A DNA stretch of 64,000 nt, from positions 414,440 through 478,439 of the forward strand of contig NZ_RIAS01000003.1 in the NCBI RefSeq assembly GCF_003719335.1, in the 5' to 3' direction. The notes beneath the pieces are model-generated. The model was not told the origin of the DNA. It saw only the letters and a list, made by a program, of their open reading frames with translations, and made no database searches. Source of the stretch: Paenibacillus amylolyticus. Its GTDB lineage: Bacteria > Bacillota > Bacilli > Paenibacillales > Paenibacillaceae. Below, one piece after another: positions 1-10,294 of the stretch; positions within the stretch are counted from its first letter, which is position 1; each line of letters begins with the position of its first letter. Position numbers and translations under genes: made by a program.

Positions 1-3000
1 TCCGACAGGCACGGGGTCGACCATGACCACGTTGTTCACCGTTTCTATACCGTTGTTCGTCACTACTACGGTATACGTAATCACATCTCCAACAACAGCA
101 TCAATGGCACTGGTGCTCTTGACAACACTTACATCTGGAGCTGATACAGGAATGATAAGTACATTGGACGATACCGTTCCCGACAATACACGCCCGTCTG
201 GTGGACTGAATGTATAGTTCGCGACAGCTTGGTTCCGCAGCTGTTGATTTTGAGGTAACGAATCTACTGTAACGCCCAGGGTGACCGTAACATTTACAGA
301 GCCACCAGGAGGAATGTTTCCTACGACGATACCCGTTTCGGGATTGGCTCCGGGCTGCGGAACACCATCGATCAGGACGCTGTTCGGGAGAAGCACCGCA
401 CCGGTTGGAATGTTATCTGTTAATGTAAGATTCGCAACAAGGTTACCACTGTTGTTAATTGTAAATGAATACACGATGTCGTCACCAACCGTAGCGTTCG
501 ATGTGCTTGCTGTTTTGGAAACGGTAATAATTGGCTGATAGATTGGAGTAACAATCGTATTGGAATACGCTGCTCCCGAGAACACACCCGATGTAAAGCT
601 CACAGAAGATTGACTGCTGACTTGCGGCGGCGTCGGAAGCGAGTTCACACGGACCGCGTAGGATACCGCAACCGACTCCCCAGGAGCTAGTGTACCAAGT
701 GCAATGCCAAGTGCCGGGTTCGCCGAAGCACGAGGTATGCCGTTAACCAGTACACTTCCCGTAACAAAAGTGGTCGCCGGATCGATCGGATCTGTCAGGA
801 CGATATTGTTGACTGGGTCTATACCACTATTGGTCACGACCATCTCATAAACAATGGTGTCGCCTACGACAGCATCTGTAGATGTTGTTGTTTTCACAAC
901 AGTGACATTTGGTGCTGAGACTTGAATAATCAGAGCGTTCGAAGTTATACTTCCCCCAAGTGTTCTTCCATCAGGCAGCGTGTACGTAAAGGTTGCTGAC
1001 GCCTGATTTGTAATGGACTGGCTCAATGGCAGCGTTGTGATGACGATAGAAAATGTGACGAGGGTCGTGGTGGATACCACACCAAGTGAAATTCCAGAAG
1101 CGGGATCAACACCAGGTGCCGAAGTACCATTGATAACAACACTGTTCGGTACAAACTCTGTACCGGCAGGAATGGTATCCGTCAGTGTCACAGTAGCACC
1201 ATAGTTTCCGGTATTTGTGACAGCAATGCTATAGATTACTGTATCTCCCACCGTGGCAATGGCTTGATCCCCTGTTTTGACTGCAGCTAAAATAGGCTGA
1301 TATACCGGGGTAGTAACCGTATTGGAGAACGTAGTTGCCGAAAAAGCTCCTGAGGTAAAACTTACTGTTGATTGATTGTTCAATACCGCCGGTGAAGGCA
1401 GACTTGTAACGCTCACACTAAATACAACCGTTACGGTTGCACCAGGTGCAATGGAACCCAAAGTAATGCCTGTAGAAGGATTTGCATTGGGCCGGAGCAC
1501 CCCATCCACAAATACACCGCTAGGTGCGAGTACTGTACTCGCTGGCAAAGCATCGGTAAATATGACATTGCTGACATTAGCAATTCCATTGTTGGTCACT
1601 GCAATGCTGTAGGTTACGATATCACCCACAGAAGCCGCTGTGGAAGTGGTAGATTTAACAACATTTACGTCAGGAGCAGATACCGGGATTGTAAGTACAT
1701 TAGAGAGCACGGATCTGTTGATACTTCTCCCATCCGGCAGGGTGAACGATAAAGCAACGGAAGCCTGATTCACAAGTTGTTGCGGGCTTGGAAGTGTATC
1801 TATAACAACAGAAAAAGTAATGGTCGTTGTCGCTCCGGCTGCAACCGTCCCGGCAGGAATACCCGTTGTCGGACTCGCAGCTGGCAGTGGCTGACCATTG
1901 ACGATAACACTGTTCGGCACAAGCACTGTGCCTGCTGGCAAATTATCGGTCAGGTTAATCTGCGCTCCATAATTCCCCTGATTATTCACACTAATCGTAT
2001 AACTGACCGTGTCGCCTACGGTGGCATTCTGAGTACTAGCTGTTTTCTGAGCAACTAATACCGGTTGGAATACCGGGGTTAAGACAGTATTGGAGAACGT
2101 TGTACCTGAGAATGTTCCGGAAGTGAACGTAACGGTCGACCGATTACTCAATTGATTGTTCGTAGGAATTCCGTTAACAATGACACTAAATGTAACGGTT
2201 GCCGTTCCGCCTGGTGCAAGGGTCCCTAGCGGTATTCCTCCTGACGGACTTGCTGCAGGTTGTGCCACCCCGTTAATCGTTACAGTTCCTGGAACAAATG
2301 AAGCCCCAGACGGAATCGGATCTGAGAACTGCACACTGTTTACAGGTGCAATACCGCTGTTAGTCACCAATACGGAATAAACAATGGTGTCACCCACGGT
2401 TGCAGCTGTAGATACTGTGCTTTTAACTACACTTACGTTAGGCGATGAGACCGGAAAGGTAAGAGTGTTGGACGTTGCAGTTCCTGTCAACGTTCGCCCG
2501 TCAGGTGGTGTAAAGGTAAACGTCGATGAAGCAAAATTGCTAAGTTGTTGCGGAGATGGCAAAGAATCCACAACGACTGCAAACGTTACAATGGCTGTTG
2601 CCCCTGCCGCTACAATGCCTACTGGAATGCCCGTGCCCGGCGTAACGCCCGGCTGTGGTACACCCGAGACAACAACACTATTTGGCACAAAGGTTGTCGC
2701 TGCCGGGATCGGATCCGTTACGGTAACATTCGCTTGCAGATTTCCGGTATTGCTCACCGTTATCGTATAAACAACGGTATCTCCCACGGTTGCGTTGATG
2801 GTGTTTGCCGTTTTGACTAATGCAATTTGCGGTTGTATGACAGGGGTCTGTGTTGTATTGGAAGATGATGAAGCCGAGAAAGAGCCGGAAGTAAAGCTGA
2901 CCGTCGACTGATTGTTAATCTGGGAAGGGATCGGCATAGTTATCCTCACCTCAAAAGTTACGGTAACTTCAGCTCCCGGGGCCAAAGTACCGATTGGGAT

Positions 3001-5530
3001 GCCGGCGGTCGGATTGGAGAGCGGTGAAGCAATGCCGTTCACCAGGACACTTCCGGATATAAATGGGGTGTTCGAAGGCAGCGGATCGATAAAAATGACG
3101 TTGTTCACAGCAGTGGTTCCATTATTTCGAATCACAGAATTATAACGGATTACATCTCCAGACACCGCATAATCAGCGTTATCCGTTTTAACAATGCTAA
3201 CGTTAGGCAAAGATACCGGAATCGTCACTGTATTGGATGGAACAAAGCCAGCAATAACTCTTCCGCTTGGCAATGTATAACTGTATGAGGCAACGGACTG
3301 ATTAATTAACTGCCTTGGATCGGGCAGACTTGTGACGGTTGACAGAAAAGACAGCGTCACGGACGCTCCAGCAGCCAGTGTTCCCAGACTGATTCCCGTA
3401 TTTGGACTCACGCCTGGAGCGGGATTTCCATTAATCAAAACACTGTTGGTCACAAATATGGCTCCTGCAGGAACCGGATCAGTCAGGGTAACGACTGCCG
3501 GGATATTGCCTGTGTTGGTAATTTGAACATTGTAATTGAATGTGTCTCCCACGGTCAGACTTGACGTACTTGCTGACTTTAGCACTTGAATGACCGGTTG
3601 ATAGACGGGGGTGCTCACTGTCACTGATGAAGACACGCCATTAAAGCTGCCTGAAGTGAAGGCAGCACTTGCCCTGTTGGTCACCACACCGGATGTGGGA
3701 ATGGCTGTGATTCTCGTCTGATACGTCACCGTTACACTGGCGGAATTACTCAAAGTCCCCAAGGCAATACCTGCAACAGGACTGGCATTACTTTGCACCA
3801 CGCCGTTCACTGTAACCGTTCCCGCTATGAATTCGGAGCCGGATGAAGGTGTGTCGGAGAGCACCAGATTTTGTACAGCACCCCCACCAGCATTTGTGAT
3901 GACAACCCTATATGTGAGAGCATCTCCAACTGTAGCATCTGTGGTGTTTACTGTTTTCGACAAAGTGATATTAGGCGCGGAAGCAGGGATACGGACGATA
4001 TTGGAACTGGAACTGCCAGATAGATTTCGGCCACTTGGAAGTTGATATGTGTAAGTAGCAGACCCCTGATTTTCTAATACAGGTGGAGAAGGGATTGTAG
4101 TCAATGTGGCTCGGAATATCACGGTTGCGCTTCCTCCAGGCAAAATGCTCCCCAGTGTAATACCCGTCAGCGGACTTGTTCCTGGTCTAGCTGTACCGTT
4201 AACCGTTACTGAATCCGGCACAAATGTAAGGCCAGCCGGGATCGTATCTGTCACATTGACTTGAGCCGCGATATTCCCTGTATTGCTGACAACGAGTGTA
4301 TAAGCAAGCTGATCTCCCTGTGTTGCATTGGTTTGACTTGCCGATTTCACAATGTTAATGACAGGCTGATATACAGGTGTAGTTATTGAATTAGAATTAG
4401 AAATGCCTGTAAATGCTCCTGAACTGTAAGACACAGAGGCCCGGTTAAGAAGTGATCCTCCCGCTGGTACGGACTGGACACTAACCTGGAAAGTCACCGT
4501 AGCTGAGGTCGCTGCATTTAATGTTCCTAGAGCGATTCCGCTGGCGGGGTTAGCAGACGATACACTTGTACCCCGAACCGTGACACTTCCAGGGACAAAG
4601 CTAAGTCCTGTTGGAAGGCTATCTGATAAAATTACATTCGTGATCGGCTGTATGCCCCCATTGGTCGTAACCACTGAATACGTGAAGGTCTCTCCGACAG
4701 CAACATCCGTAACCGTTGCAGTTTTGAGAACCGTCACATTCGGCAAGGTTACCGGGATGGTTAATGTGTTAGATGCCGCTGAGCCCGTGATGGTTCTTCC
4801 GTCTGGTGAGGTAAACGAATACGATGCAGTCGCCTGATCAACCAATATGGGCGGTGTCGGCAGGTTGGTCACCAGCACTTGAAACGTAATGGTTGTCACG
4901 CTCCCTGCAGCCAGTGTACCCAAATTTACACCCGCAGCAGGATTGGCTCCTGCCACTACCGTTCCGTTGACACGGAAACTACCAGCTACATAGGAGCTGC
5001 CAGCTGGAATATTGTCAGCAATCGTCACACTTGCTCCTACATTTCCTCCATTCGTCACCTGAAGTGTATAGGTCACCTGATCGCCTACCGTTGCATTCGT
5101 GGTATTCGCCGATTTTACGATAGAGAGGTTCGGTGAATATACAGGAAGCGTTGAATTATTGGAAGGAATAACCCCACTGATGACCGGGCCGCCAGCAACA
5201 CTTTGAAAAGTAAATGCGGCATTCGCGGAATTGACGAGTTGCAATATACTTGTATCGTTTGTAATCTGAGCACGGTAAGTGACGACAACACTACTATTGA
5301 GAGCGAGCGAGCCCAAAGGTATACCTGATGTTACATCCAGTGTTGGCCTTGGCACACCTCCTACCGTAATGCTTCCAGGTACAAATGTTAAACCCGCAGG
5401 CAACGTATCCGACAGAACCACACTGGCTGCACTAGCAGAGCCACCATTTGTAATGGTGGCTGTATACGTGACTGTATCTCCGGCAACTGCGCCCGTTGCT
5501 GTAAATGACTTCGCGACAGTAATACGCGGC
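1..5530 (-). repeat. Tandem DUF11 repeats with alternating A and B subtypes
   Basis: Unit boundaries recur about every 373-390 bp (near 160, 548, 935, 1325, 1703, 2088, 2468, 2857, 3230, 3617, 4000, 4390, 4767 and 5156). A units end with a block like SPDGRTITGSAASNTLTIPV; B units end with a block like SGAFSATTFSNTVTTPVYQP. They alternate strictly, so the true period is about 770 bp (some 257 residues), with seven pairs visible. Confidence 0.8.
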
Positions 5531-6573
5531 GCATTAATATCGACCTGAATGGCGTTACCATTCACGATGTACGCATCGCCAGATGTGGTAAGTGTCAAGA
5601 CGGCTGAAGACTGATTGTTGATCAGCCTTGCTGACACATCCACATTTGTAATATCCCAGCCCTGACGTCCCCCGACAATGTTGGTTCCGGGTGCTCCATT
5701 GATCTGGTTACGAGTTCCAAAGGTACCTGTCGTATTCAGGGCCCCCGTATCCCCATTAATTTGTGACGCAAAAAAATTGGCCGCTAGATTGTTTGGCCCG
5801 GACAGTGCAACTGAAGTTGCGGATGTCGCTCCAAATAACGCCTGATCTCCTGTCCGGTTCGCATCCCCCTCCTGCGCACTGAACAGCGCTCTGCCCCCCA
5901 AAGCTCCAGAGATAGGCGTTGCAAAACCAGTAAGCGTTGTAACAACCGGTGCCGAACTAGCTTGAACCAGTACGCCTCCCGCACGTAAAGACATGTTACG
6001 AAAAGGTAGATTTCCATTTTGATAAATAACGCCCAGCGTCCAGCCTGCATGATTGGCTGTAGAATCATTGGTGATTACAATCGTGCCCACAACGCCACCA
6101 GTAACATATGTACCTGCTCCTCCATTTTGTACAAGGCTGGTGACGTTAGCCGATCGGACATATCCCGCTGCATTGTTGCCAAGGTCAAACTGGTTGTATG
6201 TGACCGGGTCTGGCGTAACACTGAATGTGCCTACAGGGGTGGTAAACGTAACCGGATTATTGATTGCTGAACTGAGATTAACCGTTCCGTTAATATAACT
6301 TCCGCCCCAGATCAACTCCGCATAAAGAACAGTACTTCCCGCAGGCAGAACCAGAATCGCTGCTGAACTGTTGCTTTGGTACAGACTGGTTGTACCTGCC
6401 GGGTACGTTCCATAAGTGGAAGCCGTATTAATCGTTGTAAATCCTCCGATACTGTCTTGTGTCCCTGGCACTCCTGCCGTCTCAGAACGGCTTAATCCAA
6501 GTGTATTGCCCGTAAACGTAATTGCACCTGTAGCGTTGACAGTTGAACGAACGACAAGAGGAATGGATTTCAC
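1..6573 (-). CDS. Giant DUF11-repeat surface protein (N-terminal part, partial)
   Basis: The minus strand is open from about 6666 down to the window edge, so the C-terminus lies outside. The head (roughly 330 residues) holds the block TGAITFTGNTLGLS followed by a conserved all-beta region seen in large DUF11 proteins of Bacillus and Paenibacillus. After it come 14 Ig-like DUF11 units of about 125-130 residues each, with the usual motifs (VGDxVTYT, LPAGxxFVPGS, GIxLGxL). No signal peptide or anchor is visible in this part. Proteins of this family are thought to act at the cell or spore surface; that role here is inference. The start is uncertain: GTG at 6573 is directly behind GGGGAG, while the same ribosome binding site is ideally spaced from an ATT at 6564, and the frame stays open further upstream without ATG, GTG or TTG. 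Confidence 0.85.
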   Translation of the reverse strand, partial: MKSIPLVVRSTVNATGAITFTGNTLGLSRSETAGVPGTQDSIGGFTTINTASTYGTYPAGTTSLYQSNSSAAILVLPAGSTVLYAELIWGGSYINGTVNLSSAINNPVTFTTPVGTFSVTPDPVTYNQFDLGNNAAGYVRSANVTSLVQNGGAGTYVTGGVVGTIVITNDSTANHAGWTLGVIYQNGNLPFRNMSLRAGGVLVQASSAPVVTTLTGFATPISGALGGRALFSAQEGDANRTGDQALFGATSATSVALSGPNNLAANFFASQINGDTGALNTTGTFGTRNQINGAPGTNIVGGRQGWDITNVDVSARLINNQSSAVLTLTTSGDAYIVNGNAIQVDINAPRITVAKSFTATGAVAGDTVTYTATITNGGSASAASVVLSDTLPAGLTFVPGSITVGGVPRPTLDVTSGIPLGSLALNSSVVVTYRAQITNDTSILQLVNSANAAFTFQSVAGGPVISGVIPSNNSTLPVYSPNLSIVKSANTTNATVGDQVTYTLQVTNGGNVGASVTIADNIPAGSSYVAGSFRVNGTVVAGANPAAGVNLGTLAAGSVTTITFQVLVTNLPTPPILVDQATASYSFTSPDGRTITGSAASNTLTIPVTLPNVTVLKTATVTDVAVGETFTYSVVTTNGGIQPITNVILSDSLPTGLSFVPGSVTVRGTSVSSANPASGIALGTLNAATSATVTFQVSVQSVPAGGSLLNRASVSYSSGAFTGISNSNSITTPVYQPVINIVKSASQTNATQGDQLAYTLVVSNTGNIAAQVNVTDTIPAGLTFVPDSVTVNGTARPGTSPLTGITLGSILPGGSATVIFRATLTTIPSPPVLENQGSATYTYQLPSGRNLSGSSSSNIVRIPASAPNITLSKTVNTTDATVGDALTYRVVITNAGGGAVQNLVLSDTPSSGSEFIAGTVTVNGVVQSNASPVAGIALGTLSNSASVTVTYQTRITAIPTSGVVTNRASAAFTSGSFNGVSSSVTVSTPVYQPVIQVLKSASTSSLTVGDTFNYNVQITNTGNIPAVVTLTDPVPAGAIFVTNSVLINGNPAPGVSPNTGISLGTLAAGASVTLSFLSTVTSLPDPRQLINQSVASYSYTLPSGRVIAGFVPSNTVTIPVSLPNVSIVKTDNADYAVSGDVIRYNSVIRNNGTTAVNNVIFIDPLPSNTPFISGSVLVNGIASPLSNPTAGIPIGTLAPGAEVTVTFEVRITMPIPSQINNQSTVSFTSGSFSASSSSNTTQTPVIQPQIALVKTANTINATVGDTVVYTITVSNTGNLQANVTVTDPIPAATTFVPNSVVVSGVPQPGVTPGTGIPVGIVAAGATAIVTFAVVVDSLPSPQQLSNFASSTFTFTPPDGRTLTGTATSNTLTFPVSSPNVSVVKSTVSTAATVGDTIVYSVLVTNSGIAPVNSVQFSDPIPSGASFVPGTVTINGVAQPAASPSGGIPLGTLAPGGTATVTFSVIVNGIPTNNQLSNRSTVTFTSGTFSGTTFSNTVLTPVFQPVLVAQKTASTQNATVGDTVSYTISVNNQGNYGAQINLTDNLPAGTVLVPNSVIVNGQPLPAASPTTGIPAGTVAAGATTTITFSVVIDTLPSPQQLVNQASVALSFTLPDGRSINRSVLSNVLTIPVSAPDVNVVKSTTSTAASVGDIVTYSIAVTNNGIANVSNVIFTDALPASTVLAPSGVFVDGVLRPNANPSTGITLGSIAPGATVTVVFSVSVTSLPSPAVLNNQSTVSFTSGAFSATTFSNTVTTPVYQPILAAVKTGDQAIATVGDTVIYSIAVTNTGNYGATVTLTDTIPAGTEFVPNSVVINGTSAPGVDPASGISLGVVSTTTLVTFSIVITTLPLSQSITNQASATFTYTLPDGRTLGGSITSNALIIQVSAPNVTVVKTTTSTDAVVGDTIVYEMVVTNSGIDPVNNIVLTDPIDPATTFVTGSVLVNGIPRASANPALGIALGTLAPGESVAVSYAVRVNSLPTPPQVSSQSSVSFTSGVFSGAAYSNTIVTPIYQPIITVSKTASTSNATVGDDIVYSFTINNSGNLVANLTLTDNIPTGAVLLPNSVLIDGVPQPGANPETGIVVGNIPPGGSVNVTVTLGVTVDSLPQNQQLRNQAVANYTFSPPDGRVLSGTVSSNVLIIPVSAPDVSVVKSTSAIDAVVGDVITYTVVVTNNGIETVNNVVMVDPVPVG

Positions 6574-6805
6574 CTCCCCTTCAGCGGAAAATGAGAATGC
6601 TGCAACAGAGCCTGTTATCAGTCTATGACGCCACGTCAGGGAATTTGTATGTCCACGTCCGAAAGTTTAGATATTGTTTGGATTATTATGTAAGGTATAT
6701 TATCATGTTTAAAATTTTATCCCTTGCGTTTTGCCGATTCTATCTTATAATCTACTTATACGAGAGTAATCTGTCGTATCATTTTGATGCAGTCAGCGGT
6801 GATTT
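6574..6805. other. Divergent intergenic region between the DUF11 gene and a diguanylate cyclase gene
   Basis: This A+T-rich 232-bp gap must hold the promoters of both outward-reading genes. Only the rightward promoter (6724-6751) is recognisable; nothing convincing was seen for the DUF11 gene. Confidence 0.5.
6724..6751 (+). promoter_or_regulatory. Candidate sigma-A promoter for the 6806 diguanylate cyclase
   Basis: TTGCGT and TATAAT are separated by 16 bases and lie about 55 bases before the ATG at 6806. The -10 box is a perfect match; the -35 box matches in four of six positions. Confidence 0.5.
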
Positions 6806-7924
6806 ATGAACAGTTCATCAGAACATAGCAGGCATATCCCAAGAGAGTATGAGATCAAGCATTCCAATTGGTTACGTAAAATGCTTCATGCTTATTGGGT
6901 CATTGTTATCGTACATTTCTTTATTCAGATTGGTTGTTATCTTTTCTTGCAATATAATCGCGCCCCCCTGGATTTCATCGTAAACGTTTTGTTTTGGCCC
7001 ACAATTCTAGCTGTCTTTTGTATTTTGCTCACCAGTTATATGGATCGAAAATTTCCTTCCTGTTCGTTCATCACAATGTCCATAACCAGTACAGCGATTG
7101 CCTGGACCATTATTCATGTCAATTACGACATTCGAATTATGCCAGCCATATGTCTTTTACCGATCTTTGCCTCTGTGCTGTTTTTTGACAGCAAACGCGT
7201 TTGGTTTATTTTTTCATTGCAAATGGCAGGATATGGTCTCCTATTAATCGACCCGGCTTATCGTGCGTATCTTAGCTCCTTTGACATGGTTTCCATTCCG
7301 GCATTTCTAATTCTGGCCACCTATGTCGCACAAATCATTGTGACTACCGGCATCGAGGTACTGGACGATTTGCAGACAAGCGTGAACGCCAAGAAAGACC
7401 TTATCGTCAGAAATGCCATTATTGCCAAACAGTCTAAGACAGACGGGTTAACCAATCTGTATAATCAGAGCTCGTTTAAGGATTATTATGAGAAGGCATT
7501 TGAGTATGCCAATCGCGGGATGAGTCTGCATTTAGCGCTGATCGATATTGATGATTTTAAAGTGATCAATGATACTTATGGTCACCGTGTGGGCGACATT
7601 ATTTTGGAAAAGGTATCCTTGATCATTCAGGAGAGCATCACAGCTAGTGACATTGCTGCGCGGTATGGCGGGGAAGAATTCGCTTTGTTACTATTCGAAC
7701 AATCCTTCGAACAGGCGTATGAGCTGGTGGAACTTATCCGGCAAAAAATTTCACTAATGGGCCATCTGGAACTTGGGGGCGCTTCCATTACCGTAAGCAT
7801 CGGCCTCAAAGCATATAACCTTGATTCGAGTAAAGATACGTTGTTTGAAGAAGTGGATGCTTGCCTGTATGCTGCCAAACGTACCGGTAAAAACAAAACC
7901 GTAACTTCACTCGTTCTAGCATGA
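6806..7924 (+). CDS. Membrane-anchored GGDEF diguanylate cyclase
   Basis: This 372-residue protein would make cyclic di-GMP from two GTP. Residues 1-190 are hydrophobic with about six membrane helices and form an unclassified sensor part; residues 210-370 are a GGDEF domain with the intact active-site motif RYGGEEF and the upstream block DGLTNLYN. The product-inhibition site expected five residues before GGEEF reads TASD rather than RxxD, so feedback inhibition is probably absent. The ATG at 6806 has only a weak ribosome binding site. The gene stands alone, diverges from the DUF11 gene, and ends at a strong terminator. Family assignment is firm; the signal sensed is unknown. Confidence 0.9.
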   Translation: MNSSSEHSRHIPREYEIKHSNWLRKMLHAYWVIVIVHFFIQIGCYLFLQYNRAPLDFIVNVLFWPTILAVFCILLTSYMDRKFPSCSFITMSITSTAIAWTIIHVNYDIRIMPAICLLPIFASVLFFDSKRVWFIFSLQMAGYGLLLIDPAYRAYLSSFDMVSIPAFLILATYVAQIIVTTGIEVLDDLQTSVNAKKDLIVRNAIIAKQSKTDGLTNLYNQSSFKDYYEKAFEYANRGMSLHLALIDIDDFKVINDTYGHRVGDIILEKVSLIIQESITASDIAARYGGEEFALLLFEQSFEQAYELVELIRQKISLMGHLELGGASITVSIGLKAYNLDSSKDTLFEEVDACLYAAKRTGKNKTVTSLVLA

Positions 7925-7944
7925 TAATTGAGGCGACAGTAATT

Positions 7945-7997
7945 AAAAAAGTTGTGTGGTACACCACCGTCAACCGGACCACCACACAACTTTTTTT
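7945..7997. terminator. Bidirectional Rho-independent terminator
   Basis: GTTGTGTGGT at 7951 pairs with ACCACACAAC at 7981-7990. The stem is flanked by six A on the left and seven T on the right, so it can serve the converging genes on both sides. Confidence 0.9.
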
Positions 7998-8038
7998 GTT
8001 TTCATATGAATCTGCCTGTTCGAACCGTGTTTCTTTCT

Positions 8039-8563
8039 TTATTCCGCTACCCACTCCCAGCGATGGCGATATTGTTCCAGCCTTGGATGGACCTCTTCAG
8101 GCTGACCGTCAATAATGAGGCGAAGTTCCTTGATCCAATCCATAAAGGAGTCAAAGGTTGCCCATTGATTGGCCATCTCCAAAGTCATATATAGAAAAAG
8201 AGGAGACGGGTATTCAGCTTGAATATGTCGCAGAGCTGTATCAATCGGCGTGTACTTTTTTCGTTTCCCCTCTAGTCCCTCTACCCGGATTGGTGCAGAC
8301 GCGTGATCACGGCGCCATTCGTGAAGACGATCCTCTCTCTTGTAAAAGGATTGGACCGCGTCCCGGCTCATTCGTTTTACCGTGCTTTCATGTAATGGGT
8401 AGAGCACTAGCTGCTTGAAAGCTCTTGCATTCATAATCGCAGCTGCACGCTCAAGCTGTTCGTCCGTTACGTTTTCGAACGAGTCGTAGAAGATCAATGT
8501 ACCCTTGCGACTAGGCTCAGCAGGCTCATAGCCAAAGGGTACGTTTGCATATTTTCCAGACAA
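8039..8563 (-). CDS. Conserved hypothetical protein
   Basis: This 174-residue soluble, charged protein matches no family I can name with confidence. It has no signal peptide or membrane helix. A stretch near residues 25-60 (LIFYDSFENVTDEQLERAAA) has the look of an alpha/beta fold, and the C-terminal part is rich in Trp and charged residues. The start is decided by the ribosome binding site: AAAGGAGG overlaps the GTG at 8572 but is spaced 8 bases from the TTG at 8563, so TTG is preferred. It lies between two diguanylate cyclase genes, but nothing links it to cyclic di-GMP. Confidence 0.7.
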   Translation of the reverse strand: MSGKYANVPFGYEPAEPSRKGTLIFYDSFENVTDEQLERAAAIMNARAFKQLVLYPLHESTVKRMSRDAVQSFYKREDRLHEWRRDHASAPIRVEGLEGKRKKYTPIDTALRHIQAEYPSPLFLYMTLEMANQWATFDSFMDWIKELRLIIDGQPEEVHPRLEQYRHRWEWVAE

Positions 8564-8653
8564 GCGCCCCACCTCCTTTCTCAGTTACATCGCTGTCCAT
8601 CCACACCTGCCTGAATCCTCAAGTGACTTTAAACTTCATAGTACTATTATATC

Positions 8654-10294
8654 CTAGCCTTCGCTATCCGACTCCGAATAAAATGTAACTCTGTTCTTGC
8701 CTGCACGCTTGGACCTGTAGAGTGCTTCATCTGCCATTCGAATAATTTCACTCGGATTGTTACTATTCGTCGGGTACTCCGCTCCTCCAATGCTGCATCC
8801 AATATGAACTCGCTCATACTCAATAATAAATGGTTTGTTCAAACTTTGAATAATATCTTGCGCATAATGGACCGCTTCCTGCCGTGGATTATCCGAAGCT
8901 GAGCGAATCACAATCAGGAATTCATCGCCCCCAAGGCGAACCGTTATACCGTCCTCATGACTTAGTGCTGTAAGGCGCTGAGCAACCTTTTGCAACAAAA
9001 CATCACCCGTTTGATGCCCAAGCGAATCGTTAACACTTTTAAACCCGTCCAAATCCAGATATAGAAACGTCAACGTATGATCCTCGCTCTCCATTTCCAG
9101 CGTTTCTTCAAGATACGTTTCCAGGGCCGTACGGTTCTTCAATCCGGTCAGCTGATCATAATGTGCAAGATTCTGCATCACGACCAGTTCAGAGTCTTTA
9201 TTCATGATTGATGATACCATATTGCGCAGTGAACGTGACAATGCTTCAATCTCCTTCAACCCTTTGGTCTCCGGGATATCAATATTCTCTCCTGCGCTGA
9301 GTCGATCTGCAACACGGGTTAATCGAACCAGAGGAGCCGAGATTAGTCTGGAAAGAAGCCAGCCAATCGGCGCAAACAATAGCATCACAACGATGCCAGC
9401 ATAGATGTTAAACCACTTCAGATCAACAACGGATGAAAAAGCTGCCGTTTTCCCCTGACGAATGATAATGGTCCAGCCAAGTCCCGGATAATCTTTATAT
9501 CCTTGACTATAAGCTAGGCCGGTAACATATTCCTTGCCATCTGGCCATTTTTGAGTAGACCATATACTTTTGCTGTTCCGTTTTTCTCCAATTCCCTCTA
9601 AGGCAAGTGGTTTACCTACCCACTCTTTGGGACCAAGAAGCACGGTGTGCTCTTTTTTGCTCACAATAAAAAATTCAATATCCTTCTCTTCACGTTGTAA
9701 CGGAATGAGCACGGAAGCCTCGACTTCTTTCGCCCACGCCCAACTGAGATGTGCTGCTAGTACACCACGAATCTGCCCTTGACTATCTTTAAGCGGGAGG
9801 CTGATATCTACAAATTGTAATGGCTCTCCTGATGGATTAGGCAACAGTTTGGCCAGAAGCAACGCATTATGTACATCCCCAATAAATTTCCCCTTGATTC
9901 CTTCCTGATACACCGGCCGCTCCGATAAATCTTCCCCTAAAAGAATGCCGTCTGTCGCTGCTAACACTTTTCCCTTCGGGTCCATGAATCCAACCCATGA
10001 GAATGAGGGAAAACTATTTTGCAGTTGATCCAGAAGCATTTGGATATCCACTGGATTAAATCGATCGTTCATAGAAGCCATATTGCCTAGAAGATCCATT
10101 TCACCAGAACGAGAGTACATGAAACGATCCAGCTTGTCCGCTGTCTGTAAAGCCGTACCTTCTAAAGAGTGACCAATTTCGGTCTCCACCGCATCAAATG
10201 ATCTTTGGCTGAAAACATATCCGATGGTTAAGATAACAAACAGAGATAATCCGGCAAAAATGACGGTGAGCACCGTTCTAAGTTTAAATGACAT
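8654..10294 (-). CDS. Cache-HAMP-GGDEF diguanylate cyclase
   Basis: This 546-residue protein is a sensory diguanylate cyclase. A membrane helix at about residues 7-29 is followed by a large extracellular double-Cache sensor region (about 40-300), a second helix (about 305-325), a HAMP linker with ISAPLVRLTRVADRLSAG, and a GGDEF domain at 390-540 with HYDQLTGLKNR and the intact motif RLGGDEF. No RxxD inhibitory site precedes the active site. The ATG is preceded by AGGAGG. The ligand sensed by the Cache domain cannot be read from the sequence; Cache domains commonly bind small organic molecules. The gene is divergent from the mrp operon. Confidence 0.92.
   Translation of the reverse strand: MSFKLRTVLTVIFAGLSLFVILTIGYVFSQRSFDAVETEIGHSLEGTALQTADKLDRFMYSRSGEMDLLGNMASMNDRFNPVDIQMLLDQLQNSFPSFSWVGFMDPKGKVLAATDGILLGEDLSERPVYQEGIKGKFIGDVHNALLLAKLLPNPSGEPLQFVDISLPLKDSQGQIRGVLAAHLSWAWAKEVEASVLIPLQREEKDIEFFIVSKKEHTVLLGPKEWVGKPLALEGIGEKRNSKSIWSTQKWPDGKEYVTGLAYSQGYKDYPGLGWTIIIRQGKTAAFSSVVDLKWFNIYAGIVVMLLFAPIGWLLSRLISAPLVRLTRVADRLSAGENIDIPETKGLKEIEALSRSLRNMVSSIMNKDSELVVMQNLAHYDQLTGLKNRTALETYLEETLEMESEDHTLTFLYLDLDGFKSVNDSLGHQTGDVLLQKVAQRLTALSHEDGITVRLGGDEFLIVIRSASDNPRQEAVHYAQDIIQSLNKPFIIEYERVHIGCSIGGAEYPTNSNNPSEIIRMADEALYRSKRAGKNRVTFYSESDSEG

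Noticed and set aside
1..5530. Possible CRISPR array because of regular repetition
   Set aside because: The period is about 385 bp, the units are protein-coding and imperfect, and no short identical repeats with unique spacers exist.
1..6300. Many plus-strand open frames of 60-130 codons
   Set aside because: They mirror the codon pattern of the minus-strand DUF11 repeats, recur with the repeat period, and have no ribosome binding sites.
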